NCBI RefSeq assembly: GCF_008806755.1
Contig: NZ_WAAU01000003.1
Location: 450,996-514,995 of the forward strand
DNA: 64,000 nt
Reading direction: 5' to 3'
Source of the DNA: Tenacibaculum aiptasiae
GTDB lineage: Bacteria > Bacteroidota > Bacteroidia > Flavobacteriales > Flavobacteriaceae
Shown here: positions 41,800 to 52,418 of the stretch, piece after piece
Numbering within the stretch: position 1 is the stretch's first letter
How the letters are laid out: each line of letters opens with the position of its first letter
Position numbers and translations under genes: made by a program
The notes under the pieces: model-generated
Database searches by the model: none
What the model was told of the DNA's origin: nothing
The model's input: only the letters and a program-made list of their open reading frames with translations

Positions 41800-44664
41800 A
41801 TGGCTGAAGGCAACAAATTAAGACTTAATAAAGTATTAAGAGAATTAAATATTTCTTTAGATAGAGCTGTAGAACACTTGGCTAAAAATGGTCATGAAAT
41901 AGAAGCACGTCCTACTACTAAAATTTCTGATAAGGAGTATCAAATATTATTTGATGGATTCAAAACAGATAAATCAAAGAAAGTAGCCTCTAAAGAAGTG
42001 AGCGAAGAAAAGCGTAAAGAAAAAGAAGCTATTCGTCAGCAGTTAGAAGTAGAGCAAGAGAAGAAAAGATTAGAGGACGAAGCTAAAAAACAAGAAGTTT
42101 TAAAAGCCAAAGCTGAAAAATTAGAGCTTAAGACTGTAGGTAAGATTGATGTAAAGACTGGTAAAGCGGTTGAAGCTAAAAAAGAAGAACCTAAGAAGGT
42201 TGAAGAACCTAAAGAGGCAAAAGAGGTAAAAAAAGAACCTAAAAAGGAAACTCCTATTCAAGAAGCCCCAAAAGTTGAAAAGCCAGCTGTAAAGGTTGAG
42301 GAAAAGAAAGAGGAACCTATAAAGGTTGAAAAACCTAAGATAGTGAAACCTGAAGTAGTAAAAACTGAAGCACCTAAAAAAGTCGAAATAAAAGAGACTC
42401 CTAAAAAGGTTGTGGAAACAAAAAAAGAGGAAGTAAAAGCAGAAAAGCCTGTTGAAATTACTCCTGAAAATGCTGAGAAAATTAAAACTCAGTATAAAAA
42501 GCTTGATGGTCCTAAAATTACTGGTCAAAAAATTGATTTAAAACAATTTGAAAGACCTAAGAAAAAGAAGCCAGAAGCGAAAACTGACGGAGATAAAAAG
42601 AAACGTAAAAGAATTAGCAAGCCAGGTGCACCAGGAGCTGGAAATTCAGCTAAACCAGGACAAAATAAAGGAGGTCAAAACCGAGGTGGAAATCGAGGTG
42701 GAAACCGTCAAGGATTTAGAGGTAGAGGTGGACAAAGACCTGTTGTTAAAAAAGAAGAGCCTACAGAAGCAGAAGTACAAAAACAAGTACGTGAAACTTT
42801 AGAAAGACTTCAAGGTAAATCTAAAAAAGGTAAGGCTGCTAAATATCGTAGAAATAAAAGAGATGCTCACCGTGAACAATCGGAAGCAGATTTACAAGCA
42901 GCACAAGCAGAAAGCAAAATCTTAAAAGTAACAGAATTTGTTACTGTTAGTGAGGTTGCTACAATGATGGATGTTCCGGTTACTAACATTATTTCTTCAT
43001 GTATGATGTTAGGAATGATGGTAACAATGAATCAGCGTTTAGATGCTGAAACATTATCAATAGTTGCAGAGGAGTTTAATTATACAGTAGAGTTTGTTGG
43101 AGCTGAGGTAGAGGAATCTATTGAAGAAGTAGAAGACAAACCGGAAGATTTAGAAACTCGTGCACCTATTATTACGGTAATGGGACACGTAGATCACGGT
43201 AAAACTTCATTATTAGATTACATTCGTAAAGCAAATGTAATTGAAGGAGAATCTGGAGGAATTACACAACATATTGGTGCTTACGCAGTAAATGTAGGAG
43301 ATCAAAAAATAGCATTTTTAGATACACCAGGTCACGAGGCCTTTACAGCAATGCGTGCTCGTGGAGCTCAAGTAACCGATTTAGTAATTATCGTAGTAGC
43401 TGCCGATGATGATGTAATGCCGCAAACAAAAGAGGCAATATCTCACGCACAAGCTGCAGGGGTTCCAATCATTTTTGCAATCAATAAGATTGATAAGCCA
43501 AATGCAAATCCTGATAATATTAAAACACAACTTTCTTCTATGAACTTATTAGTAGAAGATTGGGGAGGTAATATTCAATCTCAAGAAATATCTGCTAAAA
43601 CAGGTCAAGGAGTTGATGAATTACTAGAAAAAGTATTATTAGAAGCAGAGGTGTTAGAATTAAAAGCTAACCCTAACAAGAATGCATCTGGAGCTGTAGT
43701 AGAAGCATTATTAGATAAAGGAAGAGGATATGTATCAACAATATTAGTACAAGCAGGTACCTTAAAAATTGGTGATTATATCTTAGCAGGTAAACATAGT
43801 GGTAAAGTAAGAGCTATGTTTGATGATAAAGGAAATAAAGTTAAAGAGGCAGGTCCATCTACACCAGTATCAATCTTAGGATTAGATGGAGCACCACAAG
43901 CAGGTGATAAGTTCAAGGTATTTGAAGATGAGCGTGAAGCTAAACAAATAGCAGCAAAACGTTCTCAATTACAAAGAGAGCAATCTGTAAGAACTCAGAA
44001 AACTTTAACGTTAGCAGAAATTGGTCGTCGTATAGCATTAGGAGACTTTAAAGAATTAAATATTATCTTAAAAGGAGATGTAGATGGATCGGTAGAAGCC
44101 TTAACAGATTCATTCCAAAAATTATCTACAGAAGAAATTCAAGTTAATATCTTACATAAAGGAGTTGGAGCAATTACTGAGTCTGACGTATTATTAGCAA
44201 CAGCGTCTGATGCAATCATTGTAGGATTTAACGTTCGTCCACAAGGTAATGCACGTTTAGTAGCAGATAGAGAAGAAGTTGATATTAGAACTTACTCAAT
44301 TATCTATGATGCAATTAACGATCTGAAAGACGCAATGGAAGGAATGTTGTCGCCAGAAATGAAAGAAGAAGTTCTTGGTAATGTTGAGATTAGAGAAGTT
44401 TATAAGATTTCTAAAGTTGGTAACATTGCAGGATGTATGGTAATGAATGGTAAGATAACAAGAGACTCTAAGGTTCGTATTATTAGAGAAGGAATTGTAG
44501 TTCATGATGGTGTGTTAACTTCATTAAAACGTTTTAAAGATGACGTAAAAGAAGTTAAGAAAGGATATGATTGTGGTCTTCAAATTAAAGGATACAACGA
44601 TATTAAAGAAGGCGATACTATAGAAGCTTATACTGAAATTGCAGTAAGAAAAAAGCTTAAATAA
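41800..44664 (+). CDS. infB: Translation initiation factor IF-2
   Basis: 954 residues. The N-terminus has the helical IF2_N motif ([22 protein letters not shown]), then a long Lys/Glu/Pro-rich linker (about 65-260) and a Gly/Arg-rich patch (about 270-315). The GTPase domain shows G1 GHVDHGKT (462-469), the DTPGHEAF G3 motif and NKID; domains II to IV follow, with [15 protein letters not shown] and the C-terminal initiator-tRNA binding part ending EIAVRKKLK. It loads fMet-tRNA on the 30S subunit. It ends the rimP-nusA-infB operon. Confidence 0.97.
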   Translation: MAEGNKLRLNKVLRELNISLDRAVEHLAKNGHEIEARPTTKISDKEYQILFDGFKTDKSKKVASKEVSEEKRKEKEAIRQQLEVEQEKKRLEDEAKKQEVLKAKAEKLELKTVGKIDVKTGKAVEAKKEEPKKVEEPKEAKEVKKEPKKETPIQEAPKVEKPAVKVEEKKEEPIKVEKPKIVKPEVVKTEAPKKVEIKETPKKVVETKKEEVKAEKPVEITPENAEKIKTQYKKLDGPKITGQKIDLKQFERPKKKKPEAKTDGDKKKRKRISKPGAPGAGNSAKPGQNKGGQNRGGNRGGNRQGFRGRGGQRPVVKKEEPTEAEVQKQVRETLERLQGKSKKGKAAKYRRNKRDAHREQSEADLQAAQAESKILKVTEFVTVSEVATMMDVPVTNIISSCMMLGMMVTMNQRLDAETLSIVAEEFNYTVEFVGAEVEESIEEVEDKPEDLETRAPIITVMGHVDHGKTSLLDYIRKANVIEGESGGITQHIGAYAVNVGDQKIAFLDTPGHEAFTAMRARGAQVTDLVIIVVAADDDVMPQTKEAISHAQAAGVPIIFAINKIDKPNANPDNIKTQLSSMNLLVEDWGGNIQSQEISAKTGQGVDELLEKVLLEAEVLELKANPNKNASGAVVEALLDKGRGYVSTILVQAGTLKIGDYILAGKHSGKVRAMFDDKGNKVKEAGPSTPVSILGLDGAPQAGDKFKVFEDEREAKQIAAKRSQLQREQSVRTQKTLTLAEIGRRIALGDFKELNIILKGDVDGSVEALTDSFQKLSTEEIQVNILHKGVGAITESDVLLATASDAIIVGFNVRPQGNARLVADREEVDIRTYSIIYDAINDLKDAMEGMLSPEMKEEVLGNVEIREVYKISKVGNIAGCMVMNGKITRDSKVRIIREGIVVHDGVLTSLKRFKDDVKEVKKGYDCGLQIKGYNDIKEGDTIEAYTEIAVRKKLK

Positions 44665-44687
44665 TATTTACTTATTTAATTGAATAT

Positions 44688-44719
44688 AAAAAAGGCATCT
44701 CATATGAGATGCCTTTTTT
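44688..44719 (+). terminator. Terminator of the rimP-nusA-infB operon
   Basis: AAAAAAGGCATCTCAT and ATGAGATGCCTTTTTT form a perfect 32-bp palindrome (44688-44719). Confidence 0.92.
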
Positions 44720-44746
44720 ATATTTATGAAATTTTAAACTTGATAA

Positions 44747-45160
44747 ATGAAATATCTGAAAGTAATAACATTGTTCTTTGTTATGGTAATTACTAATTGT
44801 TCTGCTCAAAAATTTAATAAAATAATTTATAAAGTGCATACTAGAGGAACTGCTATTGAAATAAGAGTTAAAGAAAATACAATTAGGTATCAAAAGAATG
44901 GAAAAGAACTAGAATTTAAGCTTTCTGAAGAAGAAGTAGGGAGATTAGAAGAGTTGATAAAGAAAATTAATTTAAATGATATAGAAGGGCTAAAATCACC
45001 AACCAATAGAAGATATAGTGATGGAGCTTTGATAGCAAGCTTTGTAATAGAAGCTGAAGAGAAAAAGTATACATCTTCAACATTTGATGCAGGAAATCCG
45101 CCAATGGAATTAAAAAAACTAGAAGGTTTGTTATATAGTTTTATTAAAATAAATGAATAA
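44747..45160 (+). CDS. Small exported protein of unknown function
   Basis: 137 residues with a signal sequence (MKYLKVITLFFVMVITNCSAQ). The Cys may be lipidated (VITNCS), although Asn before Cys is unusual, or the peptide may be cut after SAQ. The mature part is beta-rich (HTRGTAIEIRVKENTIRYQKNG) with a helical middle (LSEEEVGRLEELIKKIN), reminiscent of small Bacteroidota proteins that carry a META-like fold, but no family can be named. It stands between two terminators. Confidence 0.65.
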   Translation: MKYLKVITLFFVMVITNCSAQKFNKIIYKVHTRGTAIEIRVKENTIRYQKNGKELEFKLSEEEVGRLEELIKKINLNDIEGLKSPTNRRYSDGALIASFVIEAEEKKYTSSTFDAGNPPMELKKLEGLLYSFIKINE

Positions 45161-45188
45161 AAAAACCGAGCATTAGCTCGGTTTTTTT
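45161..45188. terminator. Bidirectional terminator between small exported gene and lipoprotein gene
   Basis: CCGAGC (45166-45171) and GCTCGG (45176-45181) pair around ATTA, with A-run before and T-run after. Confidence 0.85.
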
Positions 45189-45211
45189 ATTTCAGTGGGT
45201 AAAAGAATATA

Positions 45212-46405
45212 TTATTTTCTTGTCCAGTTAGCTCCCCAAGTAGCATAGTCTGTACCTGTAGAAGCAGCATTTTCAGTTAAGAAATCAGCCATTGTAAAGC
45301 TAACTCCTGTATCGTTTTTCATTTTAGTAGTAACATCATCAAATTTAACGTCATTTGCTTTTAAATCACCAGAAGTTACACCAGCACCAGTTGGGTTGTC
45401 AGTAGCATCACCATCTAAGTCAAATCCTTCAGCAAAACCAACTAATAAAACGTTAGTAAAAATCCCTTGAGTACCAGCTCTTAAACGAATAGCTTCATTG
45501 GCAGTACCTGAACCTAATCCTTCAATAGTTAAATTGTTTACAGTAGGTTTAGAAAAATATTTAGGACTAGATAAGTTTCCTATATCAGTATTATAACCAT
45601 CAGCTTCAATTCCTTTATCGTGATCAACACCGTGTTTTACATAAGCATTAGTAATAGTTCCAGTATATCCTTCAGTCCAGTCGATAGAATCATCTTGAGC
45701 ATTTACAACAGAAACATAATCTACGTTTACAGTTCCACCAAAGAATTCTACTCCATCATCTTTTCCTTCAAACATTTGGATGTATTCTATTTTTGTTTTG
45801 TTACCTACACCGTAGAAAGAAAATCCATTGTTTTCAGATTGACCATCAGCCTTACCTCCAGAGTACTCAACTCTTACGTAACTTAAAATACCTGAGTTGT
45901 CATCGGCAACGTTACCTCCATAAGGTAAACTTGCAATCTCAGAAGTAGAAGTTGCAGTTCCTCCAGCTACTGAATTGATTGGAGCTTTTCCTAATAAAAT
46001 TAATCCTCCCCAATCACCAGCGTTTGGTGTATTTGCATTAGAAGTAAAAATAATTGGTTGACTAGAAGTTCCTTCAGCCATAATTTTAGCACCTTGAGCA
46101 ATTGCTAAGTATACATCAGCACCAGTAGCAGCGGCTTTTACAACAGTACCAGCTGGTATTGTTAAAGTAGTACCATTTTCAAAAATTGTTGGTCCAGTGA
46201 TAAGGTAAGACTTTGAAGAATCTAAAGTTAAATCAGCAGTGTAATTTCCTTTAAGTTCAACTGTTTCGCCAGTTGTAGGAGTTCCACCACCATTGTTGTT
46301 AGTTGTGCTATTATCATTTATAATGATGTCAGCTGTACCGTCATCTCCACATGAAGTAAATAAAGTAGCAGCTAAAGCTAATCCTAATAAAAAATTATTT
46401 TTCAT
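45212..46405 (-). CDS. Beta-helix-type surface lipoprotein, partner of a TonB-dependent receptor
   Basis: 397 residues with a lipoprotein signal peptide (lipobox TLFTSCGDD, Cys about 19) and acidic residues after it, then a Thr/Asn/Gly-rich linker. The mature part has short strand-turn repeats typical of a right-handed beta helix (GTTLTIPAGTVVKA, AIAQGAKIMAEG, SQPIIFTSN, GDWGGLILLGKAP, SGILSYVRVEYSGG, NYVSVVNAQDD-type turns). This family sits beside TonB-dependent receptors in many Bacteroidota and is often mislabelled in databases. It begins 32 nt after the receptor gene. It probably binds the substrate at the cell surface; substrate unknown. Confidence 0.83.
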   Translation of the reverse strand: MKNNFLLGLALAATLFTSCGDDGTADIIINDNSTTNNNGGGTPTTGETVELKGNYTADLTLDSSKSYLITGPTIFENGTTLTIPAGTVVKAAATGADVYLAIAQGAKIMAEGTSSQPIIFTSNANTPNAGDWGGLILLGKAPINSVAGGTATSTSEIASLPYGGNVADDNSGILSYVRVEYSGGKADGQSENNGFSFYGVGNKTKIEYIQMFEGKDDGVEFFGGTVNVDYVSVVNAQDDSIDWTEGYTGTITNAYVKHGVDHDKGIEADGYNTDIGNLSSPKYFSKPTVNNLTIEGLGSGTANEAIRLRAGTQGIFTNVLLVGFAEGFDLDGDATDNPTGAGVTSGDLKANDVKFDDVTTKMKNDTGVSFTMADFLTENAASTGTDYATWGANWTRK

Positions 46406-46437
46406 TGTTTTTAAAGTTTAAGATATGTTGTGTTTTG

Positions 46438-49254
46438 TTAAAATTTGTATTTAAGACCTAAGCTAATATTTGTTCCTCTTTTGTATTCTGAAAGAACTAC
46501 GTTACCTATAGAAGTATTTTCTCTAATTCTTTTAATTGATGGGTCTAGTAAATTCTTCGCACTTAAGTTTACTTCCCATTGTTTACCAATTTTATTTTTC
46601 CAAATAAAATCTAATGTTGGTATTCCTTTTTCTATAATATTTCCTAAAGCACCAGCTCCTAAGGCATCGATCCTGTCAGAGAAGTAAGAAAAAACTAAAG
46701 AAGTAATAGGTTTATAGTTTTTAAAGTTTACTGGACTATAGTTAATATTAGCATTAATTAATATAGGAGAAGCTCCTTGAAGCTCGTCGCTATCTCTATT
46801 AAATGTTGTGCTGTAACGAGAAACTCCTGTAATATTTTGTTTTAAATCTTGCTTAGTATGCATGTAAGTAAAGTTGAATCCAGCAGAGATTAATGTTTCA
46901 TCATCTTCATTTTTAATTAAATTTTTACGCGCTTCTAACTCTACTCCTAAAACTGTTGCTTTATCTCCAGTTCTAAAATAACGTTGGTTACCAGCAGCAC
47001 TATTTGCTATTACTAAGTTTACCGGATCATTAATTTGCTTTCCAAAAGCAGCTACAGATAACAACTCATCTTTAGAAATAAACCACTCATACTTTAAATC
47101 AAGATTGAAAATTTTTGAAAAAGAAGGATCGTCTAATAAATCTGGATTACCTCCAATTCTTTGTCCAATACCTTCATAAATAAATGGAGCTACCTCTTTA
47201 AATTCAGGAACAGATACTGTTTGGCTAAAGTTAAAACGTAAGTTTTGATCTTCGTTTAATGAATATTTAAGGTTTAAACTTGGTAAGAAGAATGTTTCTG
47301 AAGCATTTCTAAAACCAGGATCACTTGGGTTAATGTTTATTACATTATATTTTATATCCTGAGCAAACGATTCAACTCTAATTCCTGGCACGATTACCCA
47401 TTTATCACCTGCTTTTATTTCAGCTGATACATAACCTGCGTGTATACTTAATTTACCGTTATATGTGTTTTCATTTACACCTGGTAAACTAGCAATATTA
47501 CTGTTTTCATAACCAGGTATTTTTCTAAATACATCTAATCTGAAAATTTTACCAGTCTGGCTTTTTAATATTTGAGCATTATTAATATTAAATATTGCAT
47601 CAAAATTATTAACATCAGTTATTTCGTATTGCTTATTTAAAATATCGTAACCATATCTGATATTTTCAAAGTCTCTTTCTTTAATCCTTCCGTTATAACC
47701 GAAGTTTAAAGCTACTTTTTCAGATGCTTGGTAAGTTAAGTTTACTCTACTGTTTAATTCCTCATCAATAATTTTTTGAAAATAACGCTGATTGTCAAAT
47801 GAGTTGTTTGTAAAGAATACAGGATTTGTACTTGGATCATTATCTAATGAATAATGAAAGTTTTCTAAACTAATTCTTTTTCTGTCAGGTTCGTGAGCGA
47901 AAACATTGTTATAACCAATACCCCATGTTAGTTTTAGTTTATTGTCTTCAAATCTATGATCACCAGTTATTTGATTTACAAAAACTAAATCTTGGTTATA
48001 TTGAACGTTCATTTGATAGAAACCTTTATCAGTATCTCTTAAAGCATCTCTATTTTGCCCTAAACCTTTGAATCCGTAATAACCAACTTCATCTCCTGAA
48101 TTGTTTAAGAATAGTGATGTGTATTTCAATTTATGCTCGCTATTAATTCTGTATAATGCACTTAACATAGCAGTTGTAGAAGTGCTGTATGCATATTCTT
48201 TAGCGTTAGGAAAACGCTTTTTAAATACATTGGTATAGTCAACTAAAGGTCCTTCTCTATATTCGAAAGCTCTACTAAAAGAAGCTGTACCAAAAAGACT
48301 TAATCTAGAACCGTCTTCAAAATCGAAAGATTTACCAGCATTGATTCCAATAGAACTGTTAATAGGGCTACCTGCACTTACTGGGTCAACACCATGAGAA
48401 AGCACTACAGCATATGGGTTGTGCTTAAATCTATTGTAGTAACCAAAGTATCCAGTTCCTTCACTTTTTTGGAAATCTTCACCCATAGCTCTAGAGTTAA
48501 CACCAGAACCAAGGTTAACTTCTACAAAACCATTTCCTTTATATTCTTTTGAAGAAATATCAATATTACCAGCAGCAAAATCTCCATAAAAATTAGAAGA
48601 ATATGCTTTACTAATAGATACATTTTGAATAATGTCTGATGGAAATAAATTTAAATCGATGTTTTTCTTAGCAATATTATTTGATGGTAATGAAAGACCA
48701 TTCATAGTAGTGTTTAAATAACGATCACCTAAACCACGAACATATACATTGCTTGAACCTTCTTGTTTTGAAACACCAGATATTTTAGATACAGCCCCCG
48801 CAGCATCTGAAATTCCTTTTGATGACAATTCTTCCGCACCAATACTCTCTTTAATAACTACAGCTTTCTTCTGGTCAAGTAATAAAGCACTTGCCTTATC
48901 TTTACTTGTAGTAGCTTTAATTTCTACTTCATCTAAAGTTACTCCTTCGTTAGCTCCTAGCTCTTGATTTATAATTAAAGTTTCTCCAGCTTTAACTACA
49001 ATAGCTTTTTCAATTGTTTGATAACCAATAAAACTAAATACGATAGTTTGATTTCCAACAGGAACATTTAAGGTATATTTACCATCCATGTCTGTGGTAC
49101 CACCAATAGTAGTTCCTTTTATAAAAACATTAGCAAAAGGTAATGCTTCTCCATTCATCTCTTTATCTGTAAGGGTACCAGATACAGTTCCTTTGCTTTG
49201 TGAAAATGCAAAATTGCAAAGGCTTAAAAGAGTAATAAATATTAATTTTTTCAT
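46438..49254 (-). CDS. TonB-dependent receptor, partner of the beta-helix lipoprotein
   Basis: 938 residues with signal peptide (1-18, ending CNFAFSQ), carboxypeptidase-regulatory-like domain (about 20-110), plug domain (about 130-245; VSKISGVSKQEGSSNVYVRGLGDRYLNTTMNG split over the loop) and beta barrel ending in Phe (ISLGLKYKF). It belongs to the Bacteroidota receptor type with NVYVRGLGDRY. The lipoprotein gene follows 32 nt later as an operon. The upstream region holds AATGTT repeats. Cargo unknown; a response to phosphate or another nutrient is possible. Confidence 0.9.
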   Translation of the reverse strand: MKKLIFITLLSLCNFAFSQSKGTVSGTLTDKEMNGEALPFANVFIKGTTIGGTTDMDGKYTLNVPVGNQTIVFSFIGYQTIEKAIVVKAGETLIINQELGANEGVTLDEVEIKATTSKDKASALLLDQKKAVVIKESIGAEELSSKGISDAAGAVSKISGVSKQEGSSNVYVRGLGDRYLNTTMNGLSLPSNNIAKKNIDLNLFPSDIIQNVSISKAYSSNFYGDFAAGNIDISSKEYKGNGFVEVNLGSGVNSRAMGEDFQKSEGTGYFGYYNRFKHNPYAVVLSHGVDPVSAGSPINSSIGINAGKSFDFEDGSRLSLFGTASFSRAFEYREGPLVDYTNVFKKRFPNAKEYAYSTSTTAMLSALYRINSEHKLKYTSLFLNNSGDEVGYYGFKGLGQNRDALRDTDKGFYQMNVQYNQDLVFVNQITGDHRFEDNKLKLTWGIGYNNVFAHEPDRKRISLENFHYSLDNDPSTNPVFFTNNSFDNQRYFQKIIDEELNSRVNLTYQASEKVALNFGYNGRIKERDFENIRYGYDILNKQYEITDVNNFDAIFNINNAQILKSQTGKIFRLDVFRKIPGYENSNIASLPGVNENTYNGKLSIHAGYVSAEIKAGDKWVIVPGIRVESFAQDIKYNVININPSDPGFRNASETFFLPSLNLKYSLNEDQNLRFNFSQTVSVPEFKEVAPFIYEGIGQRIGGNPDLLDDPSFSKIFNLDLKYEWFISKDELLSVAAFGKQINDPVNLVIANSAAGNQRYFRTGDKATVLGVELEARKNLIKNEDDETLISAGFNFTYMHTKQDLKQNITGVSRYSTTFNRDSDELQGASPILINANINYSPVNFKNYKPITSLVFSYFSDRIDALGAGALGNIIEKGIPTLDFIWKNKIGKQWEVNLSAKNLLDPSIKRIRENTSIGNVVLSEYKRGTNISLGLKYKF

Positions 49255-49310
49255 TATAATTACTTGAGTTCTTTAAATACCCTGCAAATGTGAAACTAGA
49301 TTGTAAAGCT

Positions 49311-49379
49311 AATGTTACATGTAAATTATGCTTGTTTTATTAGAATGTTTCTTAAATGTTAACAGAATACCGTAATGTT
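49311..49379. repeat. AATGTT repeats upstream of the receptor-lipoprotein operon
   Basis: AATGTT occurs at 49311, 49344, 49355 and 49374. The 49344/49355 pair is spaced 11 nt and 49311 is another 33 nt away, so three copies lie on the same face of the helix. They lie 57 to 125 nt upstream of the receptor ATG. Confidence 0.4.
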
Positions 49380-49404
49380 ATGAAGACATTAATTTTATAT
49401 TACT

Positions 49405-49440
49405 AAAAAAGGAAAGCTCATTTTTAAGCTTTCCTTTTTT
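49405..49440 (-). terminator. Terminator of the receptor-thioredoxin transcript
   Basis: GGAAAGCT (49411-49418) and AGCTTTCC (49427-49434) pair, flanked by A-run and T-run. On the minus strand it follows the thioredoxin-like gene. Confidence 0.82.
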
Positions 49441-49499
49441 TACAATTTTAGTATTTTATATGTGAATTATGTGTTTTTGAACATCAATTCTATGCTCGG

Positions 49500-49994
49500 T
49501 TAAAGAGTTGTTTTAGGTTTTAAAACTTTCAACATTTTCTTAGGAGATAAATATTCGAAATGACGTTGTGTAACTTTAAATGTTTTGTTTAAAATTATTG
49601 TTGCAGGTAATGAAAAAGACCTGTTTTTTCTAGAAGCCAATAATAATGGAATTTGATGTATTGGTTTTCTATTCTTTCCAATTTCATTATTAATATATTC
49701 TTTTCCTTCAAATTCTATAGTCTTCTCTGTTTCAGCATCCATTTTAACAGCATAATATTCTGAGTTTAGAACAGAAATTACTTTAGGGTCTTTAAAAGCA
49801 ACTTTATTCATTTTTTTACAATAAACACACCAATCAGTATAAAATGAGATAAATACTTTTTTAGGTTTTACTGCTAAAGAATCGTCTAATTGCTCAAAAG
49901 AAATCCAATTCACTTTTTGTTTTTGCGCGATGGTACTAACGACAAAACATCCAAAGAAAAAAAGAAATAATATGTTGTTTTTTAATGTTTTCAA
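49500..49994 (-). CDS. Thioredoxin-like exported protein
   Basis: 164 residues with a signal peptide (ending STIAQ, about 1-23) and one thioredoxin fold. The active site is WCVYCKKM (about residues 56-63, CVYC instead of the usual CGPC), preceded by VFISFYTD and followed by NSEYYAVKMDAETEKTIEF and PATIILNKTF. The C-x2-C motif and the Lys-Lys after it fit the DUF255/thioredoxin_7 type of periplasmic oxidoreductase. It follows the receptor at 50028 by 33 nt on the same strand, so it may reduce the cargo or a receptor disulfide. Confidence 0.87.
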   Translation of the reverse strand: MKTLKNNILFLFFFGCFVVSTIAQKQKVNWISFEQLDDSLAVKPKKVFISFYTDWCVYCKKMNKVAFKDPKVISVLNSEYYAVKMDAETEKTIEFEGKEYINNEIGKNRKPIHQIPLLLASRKNRSFSLPATIILNKTFKVTQRHFEYLSPKKMLKVLKPKTTL

Positions 49995-50027
49995 AAGTTC
50001 TTGCTATATGTTTTTATGTAATACTGA

Positions 50028-52385
50028 TTAATGAAATTTACCAAATTTTATACCAATGAAGAATGTTCTTGGAGCACTTGGTCCATAGATATAGTCAGAA
50101 TCTCTAGTAGCTCCAGTATCAAAATCATTTTGATAAGCATTAAACATATTTTTTACCCCAGCTGAGATTGTTGTCATAAAATTATCATTGAAATCAATAT
50201 GAGATTCTAATTTTAAATTCAAGTCAAAGAAATCTCCCACTTCATTTAGTCGTAAAAATCCTGTATTACTAATTACTCTAGGAACAGTCATACCACCTGT
50301 ATAAGTTCCTGTAAGATCAATATTTATTTTTTTATTAGGAATCCAAGAAGTATTTATATATCCATAAAAGTTTGGGTTTCTTACAAATTCATTAACCACA
50401 ATATTTGATTCTCCTGGAGTTGTTCCGTCCGTTTCAAATAAAATTTGTGGCTCATTATATTTAGATGCTTGTATAGTTCCTCCTAACTGAAATTGCCATT
50501 TTGGATTTGGTGATATTCCAAATTCAAAATTAGTTCCGTATACTTTTGCTCCAGAACCATTTCTTACTTCTTCTACTATAGAACCGTTAGATAATGTAGA
50601 ACCTGTGCTTACTAATGTAAAAGGGTTTTCTAATGTTGTATAAAAACCTTCTAATAAGAAGTCTAATTGTAATAAATTAATACTTTTTGAATAGTTTAAT
50701 GAGCCTGTAAAAGCGTTTGAAAATTCAGTTTTTAAGTTGTCTGAAAGAATCACAAATTGTGGTTCTCCACCAACACTAGAAATATGTACATCTTCATTGA
50801 ATGCTTGTGGAGCTCTAAAACCTCTTGCATAGCCACCTCTAAATTTTAAGGCATCTGTAAACTGATAAGAAACGGTTAATCTCGGAGAAAAAGTTGTTTG
50901 ACTCACATCAACATTTCTGGAAATTGTACCGATAGTATAAGTACCGTCAACATTAACATTATCTAAACGAGCACCAATTAAAGCTGTAAATTTATCTGAA
51001 GCTTTCCATTCATATTGTCCGTAAACTCCTAACGATTTCACTGATTGATCAACTAAACGATTATAACCTTCTATTTTATCTTCAGTAGATGTAAAGTTAT
51101 ATTCCGTTCCAACTGTTAAAATATCTTTATTTTTAAATGATTTTGTGTATTGTAAACCATTTACCCAAGCTAAATCTTTAGTAGTTCCAAAAGCATTGTT
51201 AGCTAAAATACTATCTTGTTTAGTTCTTCCACCGCCAAGTCCACCATAGTAACTACCACGATCTGTATAAGAAGCAGAGGTATAAATTTGAAATTTACCA
51301 GAGTCATCCTTGCTGTAAACTTCATAATCTGCTCCACCAATGAAAGTATCATGATCTAATTCTTCTGTAATATCAGTAAATTGAGGAGCAAGATTTAGTT
51401 TGTCACCACCTCGTCTATATTCTTTTATAGAATTTAAATTGACTGATATTCTACTTTTTTCAGTAGGTTTTACAAAAGCTTTAGCACCAACAGTTGTGTT
51501 TTTTAATTTAACTAGTTCTGTAAAACCATCACCATTTACATCAAGGCTTTCACGATTTCTATTCATTCCGAATAATGAAACGCCACTATTTAAATCATCA
51601 GCAACAACAGAGGTATTAAATGTTAATGTTCTATCGATTGATTTACCATCAATAAAAGCGAAGTTAGAGCCAATTTCCCAAGTATTTAAAACTGGATCTT
51701 TAGTAATAACATTTACTGTACCTGCAATAGCGCTTGAACCATATAAAGCAGAGCCTCCACTTCTAACAACTTCAATTCGTTCAATAATATTTGTAGGGAT
51801 TTGCTCTAAACCGTATACACCAATTAACGATGTAAAAACAGGTCTGCTATTTAATAATACTTGGGTATAACCACCATCTAACCCATTTAAACGGACTTGT
51901 GTAAATCCACAGTTTTGACAGTTGGTTTCTACGCGGACACCTGGTGCATAATTCAAACCATCTGCCATAGAAGCAGATTGAGTAGCTGTTAATAAACGTG
52001 GTTTTATAGTTGAAACAACAACAGGAGTTTCTTTGCGTTCTACTCTGTTTCTAGTTGCACTAATAACCACTTCGTCTAAACCTAATACATCTTCAAACAA
52101 TTCAAAATTTAAATTAATTTTTTCATTTGGCTTAGTTGTTATTTGTTTAGATGTTTTTCTAAACCCTTGAGAGCTTACCTCAATAATAGTTTTACCAGCA
52201 GGGATATTCAATTCATAGTAGCCATCTGCGCTGGCAGTTGTTCCAATAGTACCATCTTTTATATAAACAGAGGCAAATGGTACAGGTTCGTTATTTGAGG
52301 TTATTTTTCCTGATACAGTCTGGCTAAAAGCAGAGTAAGTTATTTGTAAAAAAAGTATTGCTAAAAGAGCTATTTGTTTTCTCAT
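50028..52385 (-). CDS. TonB-dependent receptor with a CxxC in the plug
   Basis: 785 residues from the ATG ending at 52385 (MRKQIALLAILFLQITYSAFSQ, a clean signal peptide); the longer frame to 52475 would pass through the promoter. There is a carboxypeptidase-regulatory-like domain (about 24-105), a plug (about 115-230) with NCQNCGFTQVRLNGLDGG and RSGGSALYGSSAIAGTV, and a barrel ending FFIGIKFGKFH. The Cys pair in the plug suggests a disulfide and fits the thioredoxin gene that follows. It is divergent from the metal-dependent regulator and ABC operon, so a metal chelate or haem is a likely cargo (inferred). Confidence 0.9.
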   Translation of the reverse strand: MRKQIALLAILFLQITYSAFSQTVSGKITSNNEPVPFASVYIKDGTIGTTASADGYYELNIPAGKTIIEVSSQGFRKTSKQITTKPNEKINLNFELFEDVLGLDEVVISATRNRVERKETPVVVSTIKPRLLTATQSASMADGLNYAPGVRVETNCQNCGFTQVRLNGLDGGYTQVLLNSRPVFTSLIGVYGLEQIPTNIIERIEVVRSGGSALYGSSAIAGTVNVITKDPVLNTWEIGSNFAFIDGKSIDRTLTFNTSVVADDLNSGVSLFGMNRNRESLDVNGDGFTELVKLKNTTVGAKAFVKPTEKSRISVNLNSIKEYRRGGDKLNLAPQFTDITEELDHDTFIGGADYEVYSKDDSGKFQIYTSASYTDRGSYYGGLGGGRTKQDSILANNAFGTTKDLAWVNGLQYTKSFKNKDILTVGTEYNFTSTEDKIEGYNRLVDQSVKSLGVYGQYEWKASDKFTALIGARLDNVNVDGTYTIGTISRNVDVSQTTFSPRLTVSYQFTDALKFRGGYARGFRAPQAFNEDVHISSVGGEPQFVILSDNLKTEFSNAFTGSLNYSKSINLLQLDFLLEGFYTTLENPFTLVSTGSTLSNGSIVEEVRNGSGAKVYGTNFEFGISPNPKWQFQLGGTIQASKYNEPQILFETDGTTPGESNIVVNEFVRNPNFYGYINTSWIPNKKINIDLTGTYTGGMTVPRVISNTGFLRLNEVGDFFDLNLKLESHIDFNDNFMTTISAGVKNMFNAYQNDFDTGATRDSDYIYGPSAPRTFFIGIKFGKFH

Positions 52386-52403
52386 TATAAAGTGATGTTT
52401 TTG

Positions 52404-52411
52404 CAAATATA
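52404..52411 (-). promoter_or_regulatory. -7 promoter element of the CxxC receptor gene
   Basis: The minus strand reads TATATTTG, a full TAnnTTTG match, 18 nt before the receptor ATG. Confidence 0.6.
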
Positions 52412-52418
52412 TTATTAA

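Noticed and set aside
42121..42528. Phe/Leu-rich minus-strand frame within infB
   Set aside because: It is the reverse reading of the Lys/Glu-rich linker of IF-2, not a membrane protein.
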